A stretch of 64,000 bases of DNA, from NCBI GenBank assembly GCA_044226535.1, contig JBGAGT010000007.1, positions 124,001 to 188,000 of the forward strand. The letters are read 5' to 3'. The notes below the pieces were generated by a model that had not been told where the DNA came from, ran no database searches, and saw only the letters and a list, made by a program, of their open reading frames with translations. The stretch is from VBCG01 sp044226535. Lineage in GTDB: Bacteria > Pseudomonadota > Gammaproteobacteria > Burkholderiales > Casimicrobiaceae. This document shows positions 18,223 through 30,816 of this stretch, piece by piece (position 1 is the first letter of the stretch; each line of letters begins with the position of its first letter). The translations under genes and the position numbers were made by a program.

Positions 18223-19407
18223 TTATGCCGCCGCGGCGCTGCCCGCGCCCACGAAGGCGCGGAATCCCTCCCTGAATCGGCTGCTGTCGAAGCGCAGGGC
18301 GTTGCGGCGGCAGGCGCCCGCGTCGATCGGGCGGCCGAGCGACTCGAAGTCGCGCACGGCGGCGGCGATGGCCGTGGGCGTCTGCTCGGCGAACCACAGG
18401 CCGCTGCGATCGGCGCCTTCGCCCACGATGGTCTCGGCGGTCCCGCCGCGCGCGTAGGCGAGCACCGGCGTCCCGCAGGCCTGGGCCTCGAGCGGGACGA
18501 TGCCGAAGTCCTCCTCCGCGGCGAACAGGAACGCGCGCGCGGCGCGCATGGCCTCGCGCAGGTCGTCCCTCGCGACGGCGCCCATGAAGCGCACGTTGGG
18601 CGTGGCACGCTCGCGCACCCTCGCGAGCTCGGGCCCCGCCCCCGCGACGTCCAGCACGGCATGTGGAAGCGCTGCGAAGGCCCCGACGATGGCGTCGAGG
18701 CGCTTGTAGGGCACCCAGTGCGAGGCGGTGAGGTAGCGCGCCCGCGCGACGGGCCCTTCCGCCGGGGTGAAGAAACCCGTGTCGACCGGCGGGTACACGA
18801 CGATGGACTCGCGCCCGTAGTGACGTGCGATGCGCCCGGCGACGAAATGCGAGATCGCCGCGAAGCCCGTCACGCCCGCGCTCCCGGCGCGGTCGAAGGC
18901 GCGCAGGCGATCGAGCAGCGGGTCGGCGAGGGGGCGCGCCAGCGCACGCGCGCTGCCGCGGGGGAAATAGGCGTCGCGCAGGTCCCAGGCATAGCGCATC
19001 GGCGTCAGGCAATAGCAGTAGTGGCGCTGGCCCGGGCGCACGCGCACGTCCTTGGCGACCGCGTGCGAGATCGACACGATGGTCGCGTAGCGCGAAAGGT
19101 CCAGCGAGCGGATGGCGCGCGGGAAGAGCGGCAGCAGCGAGCGGAAATGCCGCCGCGCGCCGGGGAAGCGCTGCAGGAAGCTGGTGGTCGCGCGCCGGCC
19201 GCCGAGCAGGTGGCGGCGGTCCTCGGGAAGGAAGTCGACCAGGGCGTACAGGTCGGCGCCCGGGAGCATCGCCAGCACCTCGGCCAGCACGGCCTCGCCG
19301 CCCCGCCAGGTGTCGAGCCAGTCGTGGACGACCGCGATCCCGGACGGGGTGCCCGATCCGGCGGGCGCGGAAGCGATGTCCGGGGGCGCTGGCGGCGCGG
19401 TTTTCAA
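18223..19407 (-). CDS. GT4 glycosyltransferase (WbaZ-like)
   Basis: 394 residues. The N-terminal half has HDWLDTWRGGEAVLAEVLAM and YCYCLTPMRYAWDLRDAYF, which are characteristic of WbaZ/mannosyltransferase-like GT4 enzymes. The C-terminal nucleotide-sugar domain has YLTASHWVPYKRLDAIVGAF and the E-x7-E element EEDFGIVPLEAQACGTPVLA. It is cytoplasmic and should extend the lipid-linked glycan started by the neighbouring phosphotransferase. It is the first gene of the reverse operon and is divergent from the gmd gene across about 110 bp. Donor and acceptor are not deducible. Confidence 0.85.
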   Translation of the reverse strand: MKTAPPAPPDIASAPAGSGTPSGIAVVHDWLDTWRGGEAVLAEVLAMLPGADLYALVDFLPEDRRHLLGGRRATTSFLQRFPGARRHFRSLLPLFPRAIRSLDLSRYATIVSISHAVAKDVRVRPGQRHYCYCLTPMRYAWDLRDAYFPRGSARALARPLADPLLDRLRAFDRAGSAGVTGFAAISHFVAGRIARHYGRESIVVYPPVDTGFFTPAEGPVARARYLTASHWVPYKRLDAIVGAFAALPHAVLDVAGAGPELARVRERATPNVRFMGAVARDDLREAMRAARAFLFAAEEDFGIVPLEAQACGTPVLAYARGGTAETIVGEGADRSGLWFAEQTPTAIAAAVRDFESLGRPIDAGACRRNALRFDSSRFREGFRAFVGAGSAAAA

Positions 19408-19516
19408 GTGAGCGGGCAGGGGATCATCCCGGGATCGCCCGAGGTTCGCGTGTCATGGCAATGCGATAATAACGGCATCGTCATCGGCACTGCTCGCGGT
19501 GCGGAAGGGAAACGGC

Positions 19517-20494
19517 GTGGGCGCCGGCAAACGCGCATTCATCACGGGCATCACCGGCCAGGACGGCGCCTATCTCGCGCGCTTGCTCGTCGACAAGGGT
19601 TACGCCGTCACCGGCCTGGTCGCGCGCCGCGCCACACCCTCCAACTGGCGGCTGCGCGAGATCGGCGTCGAGGGATCGGTGGAGGTCGTCCATGGCGACG
19701 TGACCGACATGCCTTCGCTGTGCAGCGCCCTCGAGCACACGCGGCCCGACGAGGTGTACAACCTCGCGGCGCAGAGCTTCGTCGGCGCGTCGTGGGCGCA
19801 GCCGCAGCTCACCGCGCAGGTCAATGCGATCGGCACGCTCAACCTGCTCGACGCGCTTCGCGTGTCCGCGCCGACGGCGCGCTTCTACCAGGCCTCGACC
19901 AGCGAAATGCTGGGCCTCGTGCGCGTGGAGCGCCAGGACGAGTCGACGCCCTTCCACCCGCGCAGCCCCTACGGCGTCGCCAAGGTCGCCGCGCACTGGT
20001 TCACCGTCAACTACCGCGAGAGCTACGGCCTGCACGCGTCCTGCGGGATCCTCTTCAACCACGAGTCGCCGCTGCGCGGCATCGAGTTCGTCACGCGCAA
20101 GGTCACCGACGCCGTCGCGCGCATCAAGCTGGGGCGGCAGCAGGAGCTCCGCCTCGGCAACATCGACGCGCGGCGCGACTGGGGCTTCGCGGGCGACTAC
20201 GTCGAGGCGATGTGGATGATGCTGCAGGAGGACCAGCCGGACGATTTCGTGATCGCCACCGGCAGGACGACCTCGGTGCGCGAGATGTGCGAGCTCGCGT
20301 TCCGCCACGTCGGGCTCGACTATCGCGAGCACGTGGTAGTCGACCCCGCGCTGTTCCGCCCGGCCGACGTCCCGCTGCTTTGTGGCGATCCCGCGAAGGC
20401 TCGCGAGCGCCTCGGCTGGCAGGCGCGCACGCCGGTCGATACGCTGATCCCGATGATGGTCGACGCCGACCTCGCGAGGGTCTCGCGTGAGTGA
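19517..20494 (+). CDS. gmd: GDP-mannose 4,6-dehydratase family enzyme
   Basis: About 325 residues from GTG 19517, which has GGAAGGGA nine bases upstream; GTG 19499 is an alternative. NADP-binding GITGQDGAYLARLL at the N-terminus, STSEM for the Thr/Ser-Glu catalytic pair, SPYGVAKVAAHWF for Tyr-x3-Lys, and GNIDARRDWGFAGDYVEAM are all Gmd signatures. It makes GDP-4-keto-6-deoxymannose, the precursor of GDP-rhamnose, fucose or perosamine. The reductase or aminotransferase that would finish the sugar is not in this window. Its end overlaps the Wzm start by 8 bp. Confidence 0.88.
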   Translation: MGAGKRAFITGITGQDGAYLARLLVDKGYAVTGLVARRATPSNWRLREIGVEGSVEVVHGDVTDMPSLCSALEHTRPDEVYNLAAQSFVGASWAQPQLTAQVNAIGTLNLLDALRVSAPTARFYQASTSEMLGLVRVERQDESTPFHPRSPYGVAKVAAHWFTVNYRESYGLHASCGILFNHESPLRGIEFVTRKVTDAVARIKLGRQQELRLGNIDARRDWGFAGDYVEAMWMMLQEDQPDDFVIATGRTTSVREMCELAFRHVGLDYREHVVVDPALFRPADVPLLCGDPAKARERLGWQARTPVDTLIPMMVDADLARVSRE

Positions 20495-21269
20495 CGCGGC
20501 GCCCGGGCAGCTCGCGTACTACCGCGACCTCGTCGTCACGCTGACCGGCAAGGAGATCAAGGTGCGCTACAAGCGCACCGCGCTCGGCTACGCCTGGTCG
20601 CTGCTGAACCCGGTGGTGTACGCGCTGACGTACTGGATCGCCTTCAAGGCCATCCTCAACGTGCGCATCGAGGGCTACTTCATCTTCCTGCTGTGCGGGC
20701 TCTTCCCCTGGCAGTGGCTGGCGGGATCGCTCAACCTCGCGCCGGCTGCCTTCGTGATGAACGCCCAGCTGGTCAAGAAGATCAGCTTCCCGCGCTACCT
20801 GATCGTGCTGGCGACGGTGTTCACCGAGGGGCTGCACTTCCTGCTGTGCATCCCCGTGCTGGCGGTGCTGATGGTGATCTTCCAGCGCGGTACGCCTTCG
20901 TTGACGTGGCTGTGGGGCGTACCGCTGCTGGTGATCCTGCAGGGAACGATGATCTTCGGCCTGGCGCTGGTGATCGCGTCGTGCAACGTGTTCTTCCGCG
21001 ACGTCGAGCGGCTGCTGGCGCTGGTGCTCAACGTCGCGTTCTACCTGACGCCGGTGATCTACGAGTCGCACATGGTGCCGGACAAGTTCAAGCCGCTGAT
21101 GGCGCTCAATCCCTTCGCGCCGCTGATCGTCGGCTGGCGCTCGCTGCTGCTGGACGGCGTCGTCGACCTCGCCGCGGCTGGCTCCGCGGCGACCGGCGCG
21201 CTGGTCGCGGTGCTGCTCGGCGCGTTCGTCTTCCAGCGGCTGCAGTGGAAGTTCGCGGAAGCGCTGTGA
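20487..21269 (+). CDS. wzm: ABC-2 polysaccharide export permease (Wzm)
   Basis: 260 residues from GTG 20487, overlapping the gmd stop. Six hydrophobic segments and the N-terminal signature LTGKEIKVRYKRTALGYAWS followed by LLNPVVYALTYW are typical of Wzm/TagG-type permeases of the ABC-2 family. It forms the membrane channel for a completed undecaprenyl-linked polysaccharide. The following ATPase gene overlaps its stop, so the pair is translationally coupled. Confidence 0.92.
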   Translation: MSDAAPGQLAYYRDLVVTLTGKEIKVRYKRTALGYAWSLLNPVVYALTYWIAFKAILNVRIEGYFIFLLCGLFPWQWLAGSLNLAPAAFVMNAQLVKKISFPRYLIVLATVFTEGLHFLLCIPVLAVLMVIFQRGTPSLTWLWGVPLLVILQGTMIFGLALVIASCNVFFRDVERLLALVLNVAFYLTPVIYESHMVPDKFKPLMALNPFAPLIVGWRSLLLDGVVDLAAAGSAATGALVAVLLGAFVFQRLQWKFAEAL

Positions 21270-22012
21270 GCGAACAGCCGGCGATCTCGCTCGAGCACGT
21301 CGGCAAGACGTTCTCGATGGCGCTGCACCTCGCGGGCGGGATCAAGAGCATGGTGCTGAAGCCGCGCGAGTCGCTGCGGCGCATGCGCTCGGCGCAGCGC
21401 GAGGTGCTGCGCGACATCACGCTCGAAGTGGCGCGGGGCGAATCCGTGGCGCTGCTCGGCCGCAACGGCGCGGGCAAGAGCACGCTCCTGGCGATGATCG
21501 CGGGCGTGATCCGGCCGACGTCCGGCAGCGTGGTGGTGCGTGGCCGCGTGTCGCCGTTGCTCGAGCTCGGCGCGGGCTTCCATCCCGAGCTCACCGGGCG
21601 CGACAACGTGCTGCTCAACGGCGTGCTGCTCGGCATGCACCGCGATGAAGTCCGCCGCAAGTTCGACGCCATCGTCGCGTTCGCGGAACTCGAGGACTCG
21701 ATCGACGAGCCGCTGCGCGTCTACTCCAGCGGCATGCAGGCGCGGCTGGGCTTCGCCGTGGCCGCGCACCTCGAGCCCGAGATCCTGCTGATCGACGAGG
21801 CGATGTCGGTGGGGGACGCGGCTTTCCAGGCCAAGTGTTTCGCCAAGATCGAGGAGCTGCATCGCCTGGGCGTGACCGCGGTGGTGGTGACGCACGATAC
21901 CAAGAGCCTCGCCAGGTTCTGCCAGCGCGCCTTCGTGATCGAAAACCACGGCGTGGCCTTCGCCGGCGCGGCCGAGGATGCGGCGGCCTACTACCGGCGC
22001 GATGCCGGCTGA
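21266..22012 (+). CDS. wzt: Polysaccharide export ATPase (Wzt), short form
   Basis: 248 residues, GTG 21266 overlapping the wzm TGA. Walker A GRNGAGKST (65-73), signature YSSGMQARLGFAVA, Walker B EILLIDEAMSVGD and a switch His (VVVTHD) are all present. The protein stops right after the nucleotide-binding domain (AAAYYRRDAG), so it lacks the C-terminal carbohydrate-recognition domain that Wzt proteins use to read a chain-end cap. That suggests export without terminal-cap recognition. The next gene starts inside its last codons. Confidence 0.92.
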   Translation: MSEQPAISLEHVGKTFSMALHLAGGIKSMVLKPRESLRRMRSAQREVLRDITLEVARGESVALLGRNGAGKSTLLAMIAGVIRPTSGSVVVRGRVSPLLELGAGFHPELTGRDNVLLNGVLLGMHRDEVRRKFDAIVAFAELEDSIDEPLRVYSSGMQARLGFAVAAHLEPEILLIDEAMSVGDAAFQAKCFAKIEELHRLGVTAVVVTHDTKSLARFCQRAFVIENHGVAFAGAAEDAAAYYRRDAG

Positions 22013-23189
22013 GCGTTCGCCGCGTGCGGCGGAGGCGGCGGGCGCGCCGCGTGCCGCGCCCACGCGCGTCGCGTTCTCGGAGACGATGCTCCACGACCCG
22101 CGCATGCGCGGGTCGCTCGACGGCATCGGGACCTACACGCGCGAGCTGCGGTCGCGCCTCGGGATGCGCGGCGACTTGAGGCTGGTGCATACCGTGCTCA
22201 CCTGGCGCGCCGCGCGCGATGCGCGCGGCATGGCGATGGCGTTGGGCGCATACCCGGCGCTCGACGCCGCGCTCGGCATCACGCTCGGCATCACGCCCGC
22301 GGGTGCGCGGGCGCTGGAGCGCGAGGTCGACGTGTTCTTCGCCACCGACTACCGCGTGCCGAGGCTGTCGCACACGCCGGTATGCGCTACGGTCCACGAT
22401 GCGGTGCCGCTGTCGCACCCCGAGTGGGCCAATCCCAGCATGCGCGCGGTGAAGAACTGGATCCTGCTGCGCACCATCGAGCGTGCCGACCGCATCCTCG
22501 CGATCTCGAAGGCGATGGTCGGCGAGATCGTCACCCACTACGGCGTCGACGAGCGCAGGATCAGCGTGGTTCCGCTGGGCGTCGACGAACGGTGGCTCGC
22601 GCCGGTGCCGCGCGAGGACGTCGCCCGCATCCGCGTGCAGCACGGACTCGCGCGGCCGTACGTGCTCGCGGTGGGAACGCTCCAGCCGCGCAAGAACACG
22701 GAGCGCGCGATCGAGGCCTATCTCGCGCTGCCCGAGCGGCTGCGCGGGCAGTACGAGTTCGTGGTCGTGGGCAAGGCGGGGTGGCGCGCGGACGGGACTG
22801 TCGCCAAGCTCCGCGAGGCGCGCTCGAAAGGGGTGCGCTGGCTCGACCGCGTCCCCCAGCACGCGATGCGCGGCCTCTATGCAGGGGCGAGCGCCATGTT
22901 CTTTCCGTCGCTGTACGAGGGTTTCGGCCTGCCCGTGCTCGAGGCCTTCGCCTCGCGCCTGCCGGTGGTGTCGTCCAACGCGACGTCGCTGCCCGAGGTC
23001 GCCGGCGACGCTGCGCTGCTGGTCGACCCGCACGACGTGGAAGGCATGTCGGACGCGCTGCGCCGCGTGCTCGAGGACGGCACGCTGGCCGACTCGCTGC
23101 GCGCGGCGGGATTCGCCCGTGCCTGTGCGGCGACCTGGCAGGCCTGCGCCGACGCGACCGCCGCGGCGCTGAAGGAGTGCGCGGGTTGA
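22002..23189 (+). CDS. GT4 glycosyltransferase
   Basis: 395 residues from ATG 22002, overlapping wzt by 11 bp. GT4 features: TVHDAVPLSHPEWANPSMRA in the acceptor domain, YVLAVGTLQPRKNTERAIEA at the donor domain start, and PSLYEGFGLPVLEAFASRLP with the E-x7-E pair. It resembles mannosyl/rhamnosyl transferases of O-antigen loci (WbdA/MtfB group). It overlaps the following gene (TTGA), so four genes from gmd to the GT2 form one tightly coupled operon. Confidence 0.85.
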   Translation: MPAERSPRAAEAAGAPRAAPTRVAFSETMLHDPRMRGSLDGIGTYTRELRSRLGMRGDLRLVHTVLTWRAARDARGMAMALGAYPALDAALGITLGITPAGARALEREVDVFFATDYRVPRLSHTPVCATVHDAVPLSHPEWANPSMRAVKNWILLRTIERADRILAISKAMVGEIVTHYGVDERRISVVPLGVDERWLAPVPREDVARIRVQHGLARPYVLAVGTLQPRKNTERAIEAYLALPERLRGQYEFVVVGKAGWRADGTVAKLREARSKGVRWLDRVPQHAMRGLYAGASAMFFPSLYEGFGLPVLEAFASRLPVVSSNATSLPEVAGDAALLVDPHDVEGMSDALRRVLEDGTLADSLRAAGFARACAATWQACADATAAALKECAG

Positions 23190-25087
23190 GCGCCAGGGAT
23201 TCGCTGGCCGCCGGCTGGCGCGTGCTCGCGCGGCACCTGCGCTACGTGCGGGACGACCCGAAGCGGATCGGGTCCATCGCCTGGCGCGCGGGCCAGGTCG
23301 TCGCGTCGGGCGAGCTCGGGGGCGTGTTGAGGCGGCACACCGTCGCCGCCGATTTCGCGCCGAACTATCGTGAATGGGTGGCGGCGCGCGCGCCCGTGCT
23401 CGCGGCGCGGCGGGAAGGCCTCGAGGCGATCGCGGCCCGCACGGCGCCCCTGCGGTTCCACGTCGTGATCCCGATGAAGGGTGCATCGCGACCCGGGCTG
23501 GAGCGCACGCTGCGAAGCCTGGTCGCGCAGTCCTTCCCCTCGTGGACCGCGTGCATCGCCTGCGATGGCGTCCTCGAGGGCCCCGGCAGCGCGTGGATCG
23601 TCGAGGTCGCCGCGGCCGACCCGCGCATCACCATGCGCTTCGGCCGGCCAGGTTCGGCGGTGCCCGCGCTGGCAACCTGCGCCCTCGACGGTGTGGCATG
23701 CGATTTCGTGACGCTGGTCGAGCCGCACGACACGCTCGACGCGGACGCGCTGCTCGAGTGCGCGGCGCGCGTCGCCGAGGCGCCGTCCATCGAGCTCCTG
23801 TACGCCGACGAGGATGCGATGGACGAGGACGGCGTGCGCAGCGACCCACGCTTCAAGCCCGGCTTCGACCGCGAGTGGCTGCTCGGCCGCGACTTCGTCG
23901 GCGACCCGCTGGTGCTGCGCGCCGACGTGGCGCGCCGGGTGCTCGCGAAGCTCGACGCCCGCGGCGCCGACTGGCGGCTCGACCTGCTGCTGCGCCTGGA
24001 CGAGGCGCTGGCCGACGACGAGATCGCCCACCTGCCGCGCGTGCTCTATCACCGCGACGCCGCGCTGGTGGCGGAGCAAGGCGAGCTCGCGGATCCCCTC
24101 GCTACGCTCGAGGCGCGCGAGGCCGCCGTCGATGCGTCGCTGCGCCGCAGGGGAAGCGCCGCCACGGTGGCTGTCGATGCCGGCGAGCTGCACATCGCGT
24201 GGCCGCTGCCTGCGCCGTACCCGAGGGCGACCATCGTCATGCCGCTGCGCGATCGCGCCGACCTCCTCGCGCAATGCGCGGCGGGGCTGCGTGACGTCAC
24301 CGACTACGACAACTGGAACGCGGTCCTGGTCGACAACGGCAGCGTCGAGGCCGGCACGCTCGAGCTCCTCGAGGTGCTTGCCGCCGACCGGCGGTTTCGC
24401 ATCGTCCGCGATGCGCGCGAATTCAACTACGCGGCGCTGTGCAACGGCGGCGTCGCCGAGGCGGATGGCGACGTCGTGGTTCTGCTGAACAACGACGTCG
24501 TCCCGTTGGAGGGCGGCTGGTTGCGCGAGCTCGTCAGCCATGCGATCCGCCCGCAGATCGGCCTGGTCGGCGCGACGCTCTATTACCCCGACCTGACCTT
24601 CCAGCATGCCGGCGTGATCCTGTGGCTCAACGGCGTCGCCGACCGGCCCTACATCGGCGCGCCCAGGGGTTACGCCGGACTCGACGGAAGGCTCGCGTCG
24701 CCCCATACCGTCACCGCGATGGTGACGGCCTGCGCCGCGCTGCGCCGCGAGGTCTACCTGGAGGTGGGGGGCATGGATCCGTCGCTGGCGATCGGCTGCA
24801 ACGACCTCGATCTCTGCCTGCGTGTCGCCGCGCGAGGCCTGCGCAACATCGTCACGCCCTGGGCCGAGCTGATCCACTACGAGTCGGCCTCGCGCGGCTA
24901 CCGCTACCGGTCGCAGGCGAGCTTGCAGGTGCTGGCCGACGAGGCGCGCTTTCGCGATCGCTGGCACAGCCGGGTGCCCGCCGACCCGATGTACAACCCC
25001 AATCTCACGCTGGCGGGCACTGCCTACACGCTGGGAAACCCCCTGGGGGAGCCCGGGGCCGCCAAGCCCGCGCAAGCCGGCGGATGA
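23186..25087 (+). CDS. GT2 glycosyltransferase with two GT-A-like domains
   Basis: 633 residues from TTG 23186, supported by an AAGGAG eight bases upstream and overlap with the previous stop. An N-terminal region of about 80 residues precedes a first GT-A-like domain (LRFHVVIPMKGASRPGLERT, YADEDAMDEDG) and a second, more canonical GT2 domain (RATIVMPLRDRADLLAQC, EFNYAALCNGGVAEADGDVV, LLNNDVVPLEGGW, GCNDLDLCLRVAARG). The pair resembles the RfbC/rhamnan-type multi-domain transferases. It is the last gene of the operon, about 90 bp before the rRNA promoter. Confidence 0.83.
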   Translation: MSARDSLAAGWRVLARHLRYVRDDPKRIGSIAWRAGQVVASGELGGVLRRHTVAADFAPNYREWVAARAPVLAARREGLEAIAARTAPLRFHVVIPMKGASRPGLERTLRSLVAQSFPSWTACIACDGVLEGPGSAWIVEVAAADPRITMRFGRPGSAVPALATCALDGVACDFVTLVEPHDTLDADALLECAARVAEAPSIELLYADEDAMDEDGVRSDPRFKPGFDREWLLGRDFVGDPLVLRADVARRVLAKLDARGADWRLDLLLRLDEALADDEIAHLPRVLYHRDAALVAEQGELADPLATLEAREAAVDASLRRRGSAATVAVDAGELHIAWPLPAPYPRATIVMPLRDRADLLAQCAAGLRDVTDYDNWNAVLVDNGSVEAGTLELLEVLAADRRFRIVRDAREFNYAALCNGGVAEADGDVVVLLNNDVVPLEGGWLRELVSHAIRPQIGLVGATLYYPDLTFQHAGVILWLNGVADRPYIGAPRGYAGLDGRLASPHTVTAMVTACAALRREVYLEVGGMDPSLAIGCNDLDLCLRVAARGLRNIVTPWAELIHYESASRGYRYRSQASLQVLADEARFRDRWHSRVPADPMYNPNLTLAGTAYTLGNPLGEPGAAKPAQAGG

Positions 25088-25173
25088 ACCGTGCCAGCCG
25101 GCAGGTGAAATCGTCGTCTTTTCAAGGGCTTGGTGGCCACACCCGGCCGGCTCTTCCGGGCCGTCGAGACCAG

Positions 25174-25203
25174 TTGACGTTCGCTTCCACCGGTGTATAT
25201 AAT
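25174..25203 (+). promoter_or_regulatory. rRNA operon promoter
   Basis: TTGACG at 25174-25179 and a perfect TATAAT at 25198-25203 with an 18-bp spacer, followed by a GC-rich discriminator (cgcgcc), as in stringently controlled rrn promoters. It lies in the 433-bp gap 25088-25520, which otherwise contains only leader elements. Transcription should start near 25210. Confidence 0.85.
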
Positions 25204-25267
25204 CGCGCCTCTTTGCTTCTGGATACGCGGTTTGGCCGATTGACGGCCGATTCGAGCCTCCGGAGCC

Positions 25268-25278
25268 GCTCTTTAACA
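25268..25278 (+). promoter_or_regulatory. boxA antitermination element (leader)
   Basis: gctctttaaca, the NusB/NusE-binding boxA consensus, in the rRNA leader. An identical copy precedes 23S at 27438. Confidence 0.85.
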
Positions 25279-25287
25279 ATTGGCAAT

Positions 25288-25308
25288 CGATAGGTGTGGG
25301 TGCTCGTT
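25288..25308 (+). other. 16S leader arm of the RNase III processing stem
   Basis: cgataggtgtgggtgctcgt pairs with the 16S trailer at 27110-27130 (tcgagtacccacaacctatcg) to form a stem of about 18 bp with one bulge and one G-U pair, enclosing the 16S rRNA. Confidence 0.75.
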
Positions 25309-25520
25309 GGGGCGTCCTGGCGCCGGCTTCGGCTGGTGGTTGGGGTGCTGCAGATGAAAACGACGTAGTGCTCACACGAAGTACGCAAGTGCGAGTCGGT
25401 GTTTGCGCGGGGTCCTGTCAAGGGGCCGTGCGGGGACGTCGGCTCGTGGATGAAGGTCTGGCGGGGCGCAAGCTCTGTTGGGCCGGGTCCATTCGAGTGA
25501 GTCTTGCAGTAACAGAGATT

Positions 25521-27053
<1,533 letters not shown>

Positions 27054-27109
27054 CTCGGACAGCAGGAGAAGCCGGGGCCGCAAGGTCCAAGGGCCAGACT
27101 CCCGTCCTG

Positions 27110-27130
27110 TCGAGTACCCACAACCTATCG
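27110..27130 (+). other. 16S trailer arm of the processing stem
   Basis: tcgagtacccacaacctatcg, complementary to the leader arm at 25288-25308; the expected RNase III substrate flanking 16S. Confidence 0.75.
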
Positions 27131-27147
27131 GTTGCAGTCATACCCCC

Positions 27148-27224
27148 GGGTTTGTAGCTCAGCTGGTTAGAGCACCGTCTTGATAAGGCGGGGGTCGATG
27201 GTTCGAATCCATCCAGACCCACCA
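27148..27224 (+). tRNA. tRNA-Ile (GAT)
   Basis: 77 nt with encoded CCA. The acceptor gggtttg pairs with cagaccc; anticodon GAT at 27182-27184 in the loop ttgataa; T arm ggttcgaatcc. It occupies the usual first position of the 16S-23S spacer. Confidence 0.96.
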
Positions 27225-27233
27225 ATCCCATAC

Positions 27234-27309
27234 GGGGCTGTAGCTCAATTGGGAGAGCGCCTGCTTTGCAAGCAGGAGGTCGTCGGTTCGATCCCGTCCA
27301 GCTCCACCA
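27234..27309 (+). tRNA. tRNA-Ala (TGC)
   Basis: 76 nt with encoded CCA. The acceptor ggggctg pairs with cagctcc allowing G-U; anticodon TGC at 27267-27269; T arm cggttcgatcccg. It sits nine bases after tRNA-Ile, the standard spacer order. Confidence 0.96.
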
Positions 27310-27391
27310 GTCTCGAGTGCAGCAAGGGGTAACGGCAAGGCAGCACCGGTGGCACCAGGCAGTACCTGTCGGTTGCAGTTGATGCAGCAGT

Positions 27392-27430
27392 TTTCAACGC
27401 TGGACACTGACCCAGCGTCCAGCGTTGAAA
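27392..27430 (+). repeat. 14-bp perfect inverted repeat in the 16S-23S spacer
   Basis: tttcaacgctggac (27392-27405) and gtccagcgttgaaa (27417-27430) form a perfect 14-bp hairpin with an 11-nt loop, just before boxA. No poly-T follows, so it is not a terminator; it may be a processing or antitermination structure. The rest of the 315-bp spacer 27310-27624 holds boxA and the 23S processing arm and no gene. Confidence 0.8.
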
Positions 27431-27437
27431 GCTGTTC

Positions 27438-27448
27438 GCTCTTTAACA
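27438..27448 (+). promoter_or_regulatory. boxA antitermination element (spacer)
   Basis: gctctttaaca, identical to the leader copy, in the 16S-23S spacer upstream of 23S. Confidence 0.85.
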
Positions 27449-27624
27449 ATCAGGAAGGCAAGGCGTGCATGGACTTGATGAGAGTCCGTGCGCGTTAGGG
27501 TTGAGTTGTATCTGCCCGTCACCGGAACACAAAAGGCCGGCGGCGGGTACACAAGCGCAAACACAACCGTGGCTTGTGCACTGGAGGGGCGGAGCGATCC
27601 GCGCCGAAGGACGCAAAGTTATGG

Positions 27625-30470
<2,846 letters not shown>

Positions 30471-30629
30471 ATAACTTTGCGCCCAAGGCCTCGTGGCCGC
30501 TCACTCGCGTGAGCCGCCGGCGACGCCGATGCAGCACAACCCTCCTTGCCTTCCCCCCTCCAGCGCGTTGCCGCGAACCATGGACCGGAGCTCACGCGAG
30601 CCCGCACCCCGCGACCACGCCACCGTCAA

Positions 30630-30746
30630 TGCCTGACGACCATAGCCTGCCGGCCCCACGCCTTCCCATCTCGAACAGGACCGTGAAACGGCAGCACGCC
30701 GATGATAGTGCGCATCTCGCGCGCGAAAGTAGGTCATCGTCAGGCA
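30630..30746 (+). rRNA. rrf: 5S ribosomal RNA
   Basis: About 117 nt. tgcctgacgac at the 5' end pairs with gtcatcgtcaggca at the 3' end. Internal landmarks are ccccacgccttcccatctcgaacaggaccgtgaaac and gccgatgatagt, in short overlapping form. It is separated from 23S by about 160 bp with no recognisable gene. Confidence 0.93.
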
Positions 30747-30752
30747 CCCTTC

Positions 30753-30788
30753 AACGACAAAGCCCGGCCAGCGCCGGGCTTTGTCGTT
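30753..30788 (+). terminator. Strong hairpin terminator of the rRNA operon
   Basis: aacgacaaagcccggc (30753-30768) and gccgggctttgtcgtt (30773-30788) form a perfect 16-bp stem with the 4-nt loop cagc, seven bases after 5S. The T-rich distal arm supplies the U tract. Confidence 0.88.
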
Positions 30789-30816
30789 TCCGCAAGGCCA
30801 CCGTGTCGAGCATCCG

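Noticed and set aside
25088..25173. Intrinsic terminator for the glycan operon before the rRNA promoter
   Set aside because: A cccgg ... ccggg hairpin is present but short and without a T tract.
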